DNA of 64,000 bases from Rostratula benghalensis (lineage: Eukaryota; Chordata; Aves; Charadriiformes; Rostratulidae). The stretch spans positions 1,414,101 through 1,478,100 of the forward strand of contig VXAI01000083.1 in assembly GCA_013399305.1 (NCBI GenBank), read 5' to 3'. This document shows positions 24,061 to 35,570 of this stretch, one piece after another (the first letter of the stretch is position 1; each line of letters opens with the position of its first letter). The notes beneath the pieces were generated by a model that saw only the letters and a program-made list of their open reading frames with translations, was not told where the DNA came from and did no database searches. The position numbers and the translations under genes were made by a program.

Positions 24061-27000
24061 CTCATTATAGTGGAGATTTGTCATTGGAATGACACAAATG
24101 ATGACTGATTTCCAAAGCCTGAAGAGAGCAAGAGAGTGCCTGTGTCTTTTGGGCACGTCAAGAACAGCCAATGTGTTAGAAGACACAAAAAAATACAGTG
24201 TATTTTTATACACAGATTTACTACTTTCACTTTCACCTTTATAAGGAAGATAAAATCTAATATGAAGCAATAAAAACCTGAGAAGAATCCGCATGTCTTG
24301 GGAAAGCAAGTATCATTTGGAGCAATAAAGCAAATTCAGCCTGGGACAGCATATGGAGAGTGCAAGGCAAAGTATGGGCACACAGCTCCATCATCACAGA
24401 GAGCTCGCCCATGTTTGCTAGGAGGGTGGAGAGAAGCTTTGGGAAACCCACTGAGCTTAATCAAAAGACAACCATTAACTTTAGTCTGCTTTGGATCGGC
24501 TTTCTAATTGCTCCCATCGATTTCAGATCAGAGAAACAGATCATTTTTACATGCACCGAAAAACACTTCATTTTGATGGTTACCACCCCTGTGAAAATGT
24601 TAAATGACATTAAAGTTATCCTGCAAAGGACATGAACAAAATTTTTGGAGGCTGACATCTTCCTAAAGGAATTAGGAAAAAGGATTATCAGGCAGAAAAT
24701 TGTTGAGAAAATTTGTCAGGAACCTACTGCAAGACCTCTTGAGATATACAAATGTATTTTTTATAAAAAATAATTCCGAGTTTCATTTTAGTGAATATTC
24801 TATACATTTCTGTGAGCCCCTAATCAGGTTAATTTCAATAACGTGCTATCATTTTGCAGTATTTGACTAAAAACATTACTGTATGTGTACATGACATACA
24901 TGAGCCACCAAAGGATAGAATAACATGAGGTGCTGTTATAGTCACAGGGAGAGGCAGGGTCCTCTTCTGCCCCCCACCCAGACACCTGTACCTCATGAGG
25001 GCCCCGACCTCCAGCACCAGTATCAAAGCAGGAACCCAGCGCTTGGTGCCTGCATGCTTGAAACACTCCCCTGCGATAGCTGTTTTCATCTTTCCTGCTG
25101 TGCTCCTTTAATAATCCTCTTTGATCTAACGCCAAAGTGGCAAGTCATCACAAACAAGCGTCCAGAGCTCCGCGCTGCGGTCATAAATAACAACACAAGT
25201 GTTCCTCATTTCACCCCTCGCTCCTTTTGGGGCTGGGATCATAAGGGATGGCTCATCCCACATCTCAGAGAAGTTGTAGCTCCTGCTTGGTGCATTTATC
25301 GTCACCCCAGTTTCAAGTTTATCACCTGCTTTTCAGTCCCTGAGCCACCAGTGATTTACCTCAATCAGCACAGTTCCTGGTTCCCATGTGGAGGCACCTC
25401 TGCCCCATCCTTGAGCCCAGCTCCTCTTCTATACCAGTGAACCATTTCTGGCAGTTTCATCATCAAGACTTCATGAGCTGGAGGTTTCTCTGGGACTGAG
25501 ATCTCCCACAGAGCAGCTGACAGACAAAAGCCTCCTCCTATACATTCCTCATGCACTACAAGGAACAGAGAAAAAAAAAGCCTTCTAAAAAGCAGCTGTA
25601 ATAGAACCAGCCATTTCTTGACTCTAACACCCCAAGAGATGCCTTATTTCAGAGCTAGCCATTTCTTGACTCTAACACCCCAAGAGATGCCTTATTTCAG
25701 AGCTATTAGCCATTTTTAGCAATATAGGTAAAAGATTAAAGTATTAATAACTGTGAAGAGATGTAAGAATGAGTAACCCCCTTGCCACTTACAACAATGC
25801 AACTAAAATATAGCTCTGAGTGATTAAGCAGCTGTTAAACATCACCTTAAGCTAAATAAAAAGCCAGAAGCATTTAGTAATATTATGATTTCTGGCACAC
25901 ACATTCACCCAAGAGTGAGGAAAAGCTGTGCAAAGTATTACCTCTTGGATAACCGTAGACAACTTCCATCATCATTCGGATACTGGGCCAAAACCAGTTG
26001 ACACCATTCACATGGAAAACAAGCTTTTCCTCCTATAACAAAGCAGCAGAGCCCCTCATCTCTAAAGCAATATCCTCGAGGCAGGGAGAAGGCAGCCCTT
26101 GCAGTGAGGGTTACTTCTGGTCCCTCCCCTCCATCTTCAAAAGGTTTTTAGAGCAGCTTGTCTCTAGCCTCACCGGTGTGATGATTTTAATTCAGCCACC
26201 ACCAGTACAACACTGGAAAGTCATCAGGAGTTAACCAGTGAAAATTAATTACAGGAATAAAACTTCCACGAGTTTCTCTTATCATCAGTATTTAAGTATA
26301 ATGAATATTTATTAGTCAGTGTAATGGACGACAGGGCTTAAAGGGTGCAGTTTTCTAGTAGTCACCGTACATATGATTAATGAGAATTCAAAAGACATAA
26401 TGAATTAGGATTCCCCTGTTGGGCACTGAGCATTTCTTCATTAAATTCTAATGAACTGGGAAGAGTATCAGGTTTGCTCATGCAGTGTATTTTTTCCCCC
26501 TTTTTATGGTTGTGTTTAGATGCATTCAGTTAATCCTCATCAACCTTTATGACAAAGAAATGCTGAAAAAACACATTTGTTAAGAATAGAAAGAATATAA
26601 ATATGTAAAGACAGAAAAGTCAGCAGAACAAATTACATGAAATAAAAGCTGAAAAATTTTTGCTGTACCATACAGAACCCATATCACCCAAACAAGCTAT
26701 TTGGTTTTCTCTTCAGAAATATAGCAATAAAATTTTAGCAAAAGATTATGTGATCTCACTTGATTACCACCCTTAGGAGAAAAAAAAAAAAAAAAAGGAC
26801 TAATTCCTGAAAACAGACCCAGCATATAACAGCAGCTTCCCCCCATCCTTAAACAAGAAGGGTCAATGCAGAAAAATCCAAATTGCTCATCACAGAACCA
26901 ATGGCAAGTGTGTAACATTGTAAAAAAAAAAAAAAAAAAAAAGAAGGGAGGCACTGTTTCTGTAACACTGCACAGTAAAAACACCCACCTCATTGAATAA

Positions 27001-28849
27001 CTATTTCTAACTATTTGAAGCGTGACCATGATGCTGCTTGAGTAGTGCCCCGGGACAGGAGAGGTGGCTGGGCCATGCCCACACACACCAGGCATCCCTG
27101 GCTAACTAAACCCCATCTCTGTGGGTATCTCTGTGTTTGGGGGCTTTTCTAAAGGGCAGCAAGCAGTAGAGAGGAACAGGATCTCCTGTGGCTCTTGGGA
27201 ACTGGTACCTCTACAGCCAGAGTTACTGTAGGTGATTTCTGGTAAGTATGTGGCTATTATAAAAAATAAGCAAGCATAAAAAAAACCAAAACAAAACAAA
27301 AAAACCAAAACCCTCAAACAAAAAGATAAAAAAGATCTGTGCTGGCACAAAGTCAAAAAATACTTTGAAAAGGGCAGCAAGAAGGGGAGCAGTTTTGAAG
27401 GAGAGCATGAAAACAGCTGCAATAAAAACATGACTTCTCCATACTTTTTCCAGAACTATGGCAAAGTGGAAATTAATTCAAAACCCAGTTGTTGTCACTA
27501 TATCCACGCTTTAGGCAAAGCTGCCACACCACTGGTTTCCCCCCTTACAAATGCCACGAAGCTGCCCCCAGCCATGCTCCTCTGCAGTGGCAGCCGTTCA
27601 AATGACAGCAGGTCACCTCGCTGGGGAACGGGCCAGTTCCTGGCATGGTGACACTGCCCGTGCAGACCCCAGCACCCCAGCATGTCCCCTTAATCGCCGC
27701 CTCCCACGTTGAAATCCAGGGGATTATAACACTTCAGCTCCGTGCTGGCTGTTGGCAAGACAAGCAAAGCAATTAGGCTGTTATGGCAATTTTATGGTGC
27801 TTATAAAATTCATTAGCCCTAACTGCAACATATTAATTAAATTCTGTCATTAATAATAATAATAGTATTATCTTTCCTTCTAATTCCTTGTCTGCTCAGG
27901 CTCTATTTGCTGGTCTTTCTCCCCCGTCTGCTCCTTCCCCCCAGCCTTCTCTTGCTTTTCTTGTTTGCTTCCCGAGGCAGACACAGCCCAACTTTGCTCT
28001 CCAGCCATACGGAGGCCCCGGAGGGGGAGAGCCGGCTTTCCCGGCTCTGCTTGGCTCTTCAGGATAAGCCCGGAGCAGCAAAACCAGTTTCTGATGGAGC
28101 CCTGCAGCAGCCAAAAGAGCAGTGCTGGTCCAGAGAGCAGGCACAGCCACAGCGTGGCACGCACAGGCTTTGCTGGGGGAATCCTTCACATAAATTGGTG
28201 GGTTAGGTCAAGGGACAAGTTATCTTTTTTTCAGAGACCTGGGATGGCTCTTTACGATTTTTAAGTTTTAATTTTTACTTTTTTTTTTTAAACAGAGGAC
28301 GCAGATAAAGCCTGGGGATGTGCAACCTTCTCAAGGTGATTCCTGGAAGGCATCATTGTTCAGAGGTTAGGAACCAGAGCACTTGTTCTTCGTGGACACC
28401 AGCCAGAGAATCTTTTTTTTTTTTTTATTTGCTTGTTTGTTTTCTGACTCCATATTGGGAATAATATCCAAGAGACAGTTTCATAATATTTTACATTAAT
28501 TTAAGACCGAACTGTATTTTATTTGTACACTTGCCAGGATTTTGAAGTTTACCTCCCAGGCTCCTGTCCTCTTTTAAAACGTCTCCGGAGACTCCTTTGA
28601 TGCTCCTAGCATGAGATATCCCACCACCCCACAATGCCAGAGATTGTCTGAATTGGACACTTTCCCAGAACAAGTTTGCTGGTTAAAGGGCTCCATTTGT
28701 GATGAAATATAGCTCAGTCCACAGGGTCTTACCTTCAATACCCTCAAGCTGTTGTCTCAGGCAATGTTAGATAGTATCACGCTTAACATGTTCTCCTCTC
28801 CTATAAAAGACACCAAAAGACTTTGTTATTGTCAATAAAATTCCTCCTG
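24061..28849. other. Intergenic, no gene recognised
   Basis: AT-rich unique DNA with A runs near 26780 and at 26922-26942, an A/C-rich tract at about 27277-27327, the 48-bp tandem duplication at 25609 and two AT-rich motif clusters (about 26230-26470 and 27760-27890). No coding exon seen. Confidence 0.65.
25609..25704. repeat. Perfect 48-bp tandem duplication
   Basis: The 48 bases at 25609-25656 repeat without a single change at 25657-25704. A diverged start of a third copy (AGCCATTT) follows about four bases later. Complete identity implies a very recent duplication or an assembly artefact. Confidence 0.95.
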
Positions 28850-29560
28850 CAGTTCAGTGAGGCTTTGCCTGGTTTATCCTACGTTTTCAGTGAGTTTTCC
28901 AGCCCCGCATTTGAGGCCAGACAGCACCATGGATGATGGCATGGACGTACCCTGTGAGAACAGGCGCCGCATACCTAGTGATGCTCTAGTGGGGCACCTC
29001 CTGCCACCTGAGTCCTGCCCTGTCCTGGACAGGAGAGAACACAGACGGAAGGCTAAGGAGCAGCACACAGTTCATACTGCCAGTAAAAATCCGTGGGCAA
29101 GGAGTTAAGCTGCCTCTCCTCAGCTGCACTTGTACCACCAGTGAAAGCAATGTCCCTTCTCCTCGGAGCTTGTGTTCACCGGTGGGCGCAGACAGGGCTG
29201 AATGCCCCCAGTGCTCCCCACCCAGCAGCAGCGGGGGGCAGGGGACACCCTCACCTGTCCATGCAAGCAACCAGGAGCGGAGCAAGCAGCTATGGCAGGG
29301 GCAGGCAGCGGGGTGCACCGGCGGTGCTGGGGTGTCCCCGGTTTTGGGGGGGGTGGGGGGGGAATGTCGGGGTGCGGGTGCAGCGAGGATGCCGGGGTGC
29401 GGGCCGTGGTGGAGCATCGCCATCTGCAGCACCGCAGGCAGCACTGCACGGCGGCGGGACCCGCTCCCGCTCCCTCCGTGCCACGCCGTTACCCCGTCCG
29501 CGGCCACCGGCAAAACCACCCCGACAACAATTTTAAAATCTTTTCTGTGCAGGCGTGAGG
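28850..29560. other. Isolated GC/CpG-rich patch with G-quadruplex motif
   Basis: A GC-rich segment, most CpG-dense at about 29290-29520, stands alone in AT-rich intergenic DNA. It holds two runs of eight G (29346-29353, 29355-29362) with further G runs on each side, a strong G-quadruplex motif. Overlapping open frames on both strands (up to 217 codons, - strand 28986-29639) match no family known to me and fit GC-driven chance. It may be an orphan CpG island or promoter of an unannotated transcript. Confidence 0.45.
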
Positions 29561-32500
29561 ACGGCGCAAACAAAGTCTGTGTCAGGTCATCAGCTGCACC
29601 TGACTTTATCCTGGTTGGGCTTTGAGCTTTAGAATTCACTCATTACTCAGAGAAAATTTTCAACCACCTTGGAAGTTATATTTCTTTTTATTTCTTTTAA
29701 GGTAAATAATCAGACGTGTTTGAATACTTCAGGCAGGCCGGTTGCCACCGCACAGTACATCTTGCTATAAATTCAGACCATATCCCTCGGCACTGATTTC
29801 TACTGAATGATATAATCCATTTTGCTTGCTACTTGCTTGAGCGCTGTGCAGAGCAGCACACAAACCCGCTGGGATTTCCCCCAGGCTGTGAGAACCTCCA
29901 GACTAACTTTCCTGCAAACCCTTACCACCAAAAGAGCCAATTATAAATTTGTTTTGGAAGTGCACTCCTGGGATCTGAGATGCTTTGTGTCACCTGTGCA
30001 GTAGCCACTGCGTTGCTGAAGCCAATGAACTCAAAGCAGCCTCAGATTGCCACAGAAAAAAAGCATGACTCCAACCATCAAAACGTAGTAGTTGTCACAA
30101 TCACATTAAAACCCAACATTTGCACCCTATTACATATAATTCAATATTGTTGTTTGCGACACTTTGATAAATTGCTGTCGTTAAGGGCAAGTTAAGGGAC
30201 TGCAAGGTTGTTAAAGCATTAAAGCACCTAACTGTTGCTACTAAACAAGTCATCCTTGCAATTGAAGTCATCCTAATATAATGCATTGTTAACTCAAAAC
30301 ATAATTTGTGATAACAAGTCAAAAAATCATCAAGTGATCACCTTTCCTTTCTCTTGAAGCCTTCATGGTTTCTAACTTTCTTTCTTGAAAAGTTTCATTG
30401 GATAATTAAACTTAAAGGATAGACAAAAAGAGCCCAAAGGTTACTGCTTTCTCATTTGACTGAGTTAGGTGACTGGGAACGTTTCTACCTATCGTTCACA
30501 CATGTTAGAACTTTACTGCTCTACATGACTGGAGAAATAAAATTTTAGGAGCTCAAACCAAGCTGCAAGTTACGCTATTTTTCCCTGGCGCTGATGCAGT
30601 CAATCAGCAGTCGAATGCACTGGGAAGTTCAAAGGGAACACCTGGCTGGCTGCTGGCAGCGTGTCCCGGGGACAGCCCTGGTGTCACCTCCTGGACACCC
30701 CGCAGCAGGGATGGTATGAGCCAGGCTTACCTTAAGGAAATGCCCCAGCCACAATCGCCTTCATCCTTCTTTTTGCAATACTGAATTGTACCCAAGCTAG
30801 TAACACAATAAGCCTTCACTGTTACAGTGGAAAAATTAAATTTGCCATTATTATGCCTTCACACAAATCCTTGTGGAAGAGCTAGCTTCTGTTTGCATTA
30901 AGCAACTGTATTTCATACTGCATTGGTTAATAACAATGTCTTTAGAGGTCATCAAACTTAACAGTTAAAAAAAATTAATCTGAGAATTTACAGCAGTTAA
31001 ATACAGCTAAATAATTAATGATGAGGAAATTGAACTTCCCATTGAGATTGGATTAGGAGCCAATGTGGGACACCACTGCTGTAGAGCCTATTTCCCTGGG
31101 GAACCTCCCAGCAAAAATCAGCCTCTTTATTGCTTTCCATATCACTAATAAAATATGAAAGCAGAGAATACAATAAGATTTTCATATCATATTAATGACC
31201 TTCAGAACGCAATCAGACTAGCAGCTCTCACTGAGCAATTTGCTAACATAATATAAAATTGTTAATACGATATGAAGGTCACTAAGACAGTATAAAAATT
31301 AGTGTAATGACAGCAACCAACCCAGGCCTTACAGCAACAAGAACAATTAACTTGCAACTTCATTTTTGCAACCTGTACCTCGTATGCATGTGTCAGGCGC
31401 AATATCTACAAGAAGCGATACCGTGTCGTTGGGCTTGGAGGGCTTCATCAAAGCTGGAAAAATATTTCTAAGAGGTCCTACCATTCCAACCAGGTGCCTT
31501 GAGTCCCTCAAAGGGACAGCACCGATAGCAGTGTAAAGTAGCTTTCCAGAGGAGGAGGTGGACATCTCTAAAAGACTCGTTATCAGGAAAAGCTTTCATT
31601 CAATGGGATTTATGGGAAATAAACGAACAATAGTATTTTTAATGGAACCATGTTATTTTAGAAATGAGACTATTTCAAAATTATACTAATCATTTTCCTC
31701 CTGAGTAAAACTGACATGTTTAGGATCTAGTATTGGTAGCTTGAACGTAAGAGATGTCCTACAAAAGAAAAAGTTCTGAACAACTTGAAAAGCAAAGATT
31801 TTTAAGTAGCTTTTTTTTAAAAAAAAACAAACAAGCAACAAACACTTCACTTTTAAAGCCCTTCCCGGAATTAGGATAACTTGGCTTTTCACCATGTGAA
31901 CACCTTGTTGAAACGTTATGGAGCATAAGAGCAGCAAGTGTCTGAAAGTCATTCTTTTGAAAGTCTTCTTAAGAAGAAGATTGAGTTAGAAGTGAAACTC
32001 TACCCTTGATCCCCTGTGTAGCCTTTAGGACTAAGGCCTCTTTTTAGGGCCTCTATTTCAAGTCTGCCTGTTTGGCCCCAAATTAAAGGCCACCAGTGCA
32101 GGAGCACAAATTCCAGGCATCTTTTTGAGATTTCAGCATTAACTTCTAGGCTTTCACTGCCACCACCAGCGAAACAGAGATAGCTGTATCCCAGAGGCTA
32201 GACAGGGTCACACCAATGTCCCACTGAGCCTCAAAATGTTCCCTCATGGGTACCAGGAAGGGGTACAATCTCCAGCACTGGACTCCTCTTCCAGACCCTA
32301 TAAACCTGTCCTCTGTGGTGCTCACCTAAATTTCAGCATATGCAATATCCTACGTAAGGCGATCTACAGTTTAACAACTAGTCTCATGACAAGTCATCTC
32401 GCTTTATTAACTTTGAAAATTCTGGTTTCATTTGATGCCTCTCAGGGCATTGACTCCATGAGGGAACTTATCAAAAGCGTTTGGAAAAATTTAACCACAG

Positions 32501-35145
32501 CACTGTAGAGTTAATTAGAATTTTGTCTAATTATACCAACATCACCATAACAAAGTGAGGATCAGATTGAAATAAATGGAAAAGTCTCTGTGAAATCTCT
32601 TCTGAACAGCAGGAACATGTCAGACCATGGCTTTGTTTCCATAAACAGAGCTTTTATACCAGAACTTTAGTATTCTGAACAGCAAATAGAGGGGGGAAAA
32701 GTGTGCGGAAAGTCATCCTTCAGCAGCAGAGTGTGCAAGAGGGGTATCTCCTCCTAGACACTTGTTTTACTGTCTGAGTCAAAGCCGCTTTATATGTATT
32801 TTATACAGGAATTGATTGGTATTTAATTAACCTACACTTTACTCCATAGTCAATCTTTAATTAAATGCATCCTTAAGCATAGAATTTAGAGCATTACCAG
32901 AATCACTTTAAGTGCAGGAAGCATTTTATGTTTTCCTCATAAACGAGCAACAAGGAATAAACTGAATAGCTATTCGAAAGAAGTCTCCTCAGTCAAATGC
33001 AAAACTGTTTGCAGGGAGTCATGCACCTACAGAAGGAGACAACTGCACATATCCCATTGGATATGAGGATTTATGGAGGCTGAACCCAAAGCAGCAGCAA
33101 TGAAGGAAGGAGATCTGTTAGCTCCCATGAGCTCTTCGAAGCCTCAAAGCCCTCTGCAGCCTTTGAAAAACGAACTTCAGGGGAAAAAGAGGTATTATGA
33201 AAAACTTCCTAATGTAAACTGCAGTGATTAATTTTAATATCTTAAGTACCTCAATATTGTTTATATAAGAGTACCTAGCAATGAAAAGAATGTCTCCATT
33301 ATTTTGTAATTTGCAACAAAAGCCTCTTTCCATGCAAGCCTGCATCTGCCTTCTTTGCAAAATTCTGAGCCTCCTTATACAAAAACACTGAAGACAACAA
33401 AGTTCAGAGTCAACTTATTTTTCATTGCCTTGTAATGCTCATCCTTCTCTGCCTTTACTTCCTAAACACCTGCAAGCACAGTTCTTGCTACAAAAGTAGG
33501 CATGCAACTACTTGTCCATACCTGAGCATCAGTCTGTCTCCTCATGGTGGCTTGGCTCCATCACCCAGCAGCAGGGCTGTGCAGAAGCTCAGAGGTTGCC
33601 CTCCAGCCCCATCATGCCTTACTCGGAGCATCTCGCTGAGCATCAGTACTGCAGCCAGGAGAAAGCAGTTCGGCTCTTCGCCGCTGGAGAACATCACACA
33701 CCGTAGGGTCAGGCAGGTGCAGAGACTTTAAGTGGTACCTGCTCAGCACCTTGGTGCCCATTGGGAGACTCCTGCACACATCTCTCCTTTTGTGCCTGAC
33801 TCCAGTTTCCTTTTCACGTTAGAGCAAGATGATATCCAGGCGCTTTGACTCTCTGAGTTTATATAAGTAGTAGCAGCAGTTTGACAGCTCTCAGGATTAT
33901 ACCACAAGTTTCATGTGTTGGCTTGGTTCTCTGTAATCTCCCATCCCTACTCCACTGAGAGTAATACCCCTTCTTAACACCAGAAGATCCAGTTAGCCTG
34001 GGTTGAAAAGCCATCACGCTCCAAGCAGGGAAAGCGTGGAGCAGAGCCCAACTCCTTCCTGGGGTCGAGGTGCTGATGCACAGGCAGGGGCTTCAGAGAA
34101 AGAACTCCCACCTCTGTCCCTCCGCATAGAGGAGGAGGGCAGAGCTGTCAAAGCTTCTCTGTTCCTTTATCCTCCTTCCCTGACCAAAATCCGGTCTTTT
34201 CCCTGCAAAAGCTTGTTCTTTACTACAGACAGAGGTTCACATGCTGATGGCCTTGGATGCATCTATGCACAGACATAACCAATTTGTCTATTCTTATTCA
34301 AAAGGTACAAACTTGCAAGCAGAGCAACCCACTTTTCTCCCCAAAGTAATCATTCTGTAGTTATCAACCTGTATTCCTGCTGAATATTTTCACATTTATA
34401 ACCCACTGGCTGTCCTCAATTAACAAAGCATGGCAGGCTGCTGCAAAGCCACAGACCTGAGCAAACCCAAGGGGCAGGAGGTTGCAGAAGGAGCCTCCAT
34501 GCCTGATCAGGGTCCCAACCCCAGCAGCCCCTGTGTCTGCTTCCATGACCTCCAGGGAGAACAAAAGCATTTCCTTGTGCTTAACTCTTTGTGGCTGAGG
34601 GAGACTCTCATCCCAGAGCATCCCACCACCTGACCACGACAGGGCATTGTCTGAGGATTAAAGCAGTGAAGATCTGGAAAATTAATTCTCTGTATGAAAA
34701 CAATGGTAATCAATTTTAATAAATTTTGAATGAGTGATTAAATGAATGATTTACAGATCAAGGCAAGCAGACAGGAACACAAGATAAAAAAATACGGGAA
34801 AACCCAATGTTTAAATCTATTTTGTTAATAAAATTTACAGTTATTCAGTTAGTCGTTTTCCAAGTCTCTTTACTTTTCATCATGAATTTTACTTGCTGCA
34901 CTGAAAATAAATGAGCAATGAAAATAAACAAGCTAATCTGCGCTGTGATGCAGCAAAGAGGTCCTAGGTTTCAAGGATTACCATTTAAATATTTCTCCCC
35001 CTACAGCTTTTGTTTTGTGAATATAATCACCTCTTACAATAAATTACATCTAAAGAGAAATGCTTGCAATTATTTGCAATTATACCTGGGCTACATTTGA
35101 CCCCTTGATTTAGGGAGTTTGACATAGGAAGAAAGGTTGCCATTA

Positions 35146-35162
35146 GTATGTATGTATGTATG
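35146..35162. repeat. (GTAT)n short tandem repeat
   Basis: Four uninterrupted GTAT units plus one base. Confidence 0.9.
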
Positions 35163-35391
35163 CACTAGTGTGGGTTTGTGTCTGACCTGTATCAGTTGGG
35201 CCAAGGCCATCTGAAGCTGATGCTGTGAACACTTTGGGGGGTGCAGCTGGGAGAGGAATGGGGTTACAGCAGGAGGCAGCTGGGAGGTTTTGGTCAGATC
35301 CAGCTGCTCCCTAGCCCATTGTGGAACCCAGCCAGGCTGCTCATTCCCCCAAAAAGCTCATCAGTTCAATCCATTGCAGTTAATTTTTTAA

Positions 35392-35570
35392 AGAACACAA
35401 AAAAAACCCAAGAAAAACAAAACAACATAAAAAAACCCAACAACCCAAGACCAAACAAGAACACAACCCCCTAAAAAACCCCAAAGGAAAAAAAACCCAA
35501 CAAACTGAGCTGCAGAATCATGGCCTATCAGAATAAAAAAAAAAACCACCAAAAAACCCCCCAAAAAACC
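35392..35570. repeat. A/C-rich low-complexity tract
   Basis: Two blocks (about 35392-35504 and 35531-35570) made almost only of A and C, split by a short unique segment. Same style and same strand as the tracts near 2395 and 47757. Confidence 0.85.

Noticed and set aside
28986..29639. 217-codon - strand frame in the GC-rich patch
   Set aside because: Overlapped by long frames on the opposite strand; proline- and glycine-rich content typical of chance frames in GC-rich DNA.
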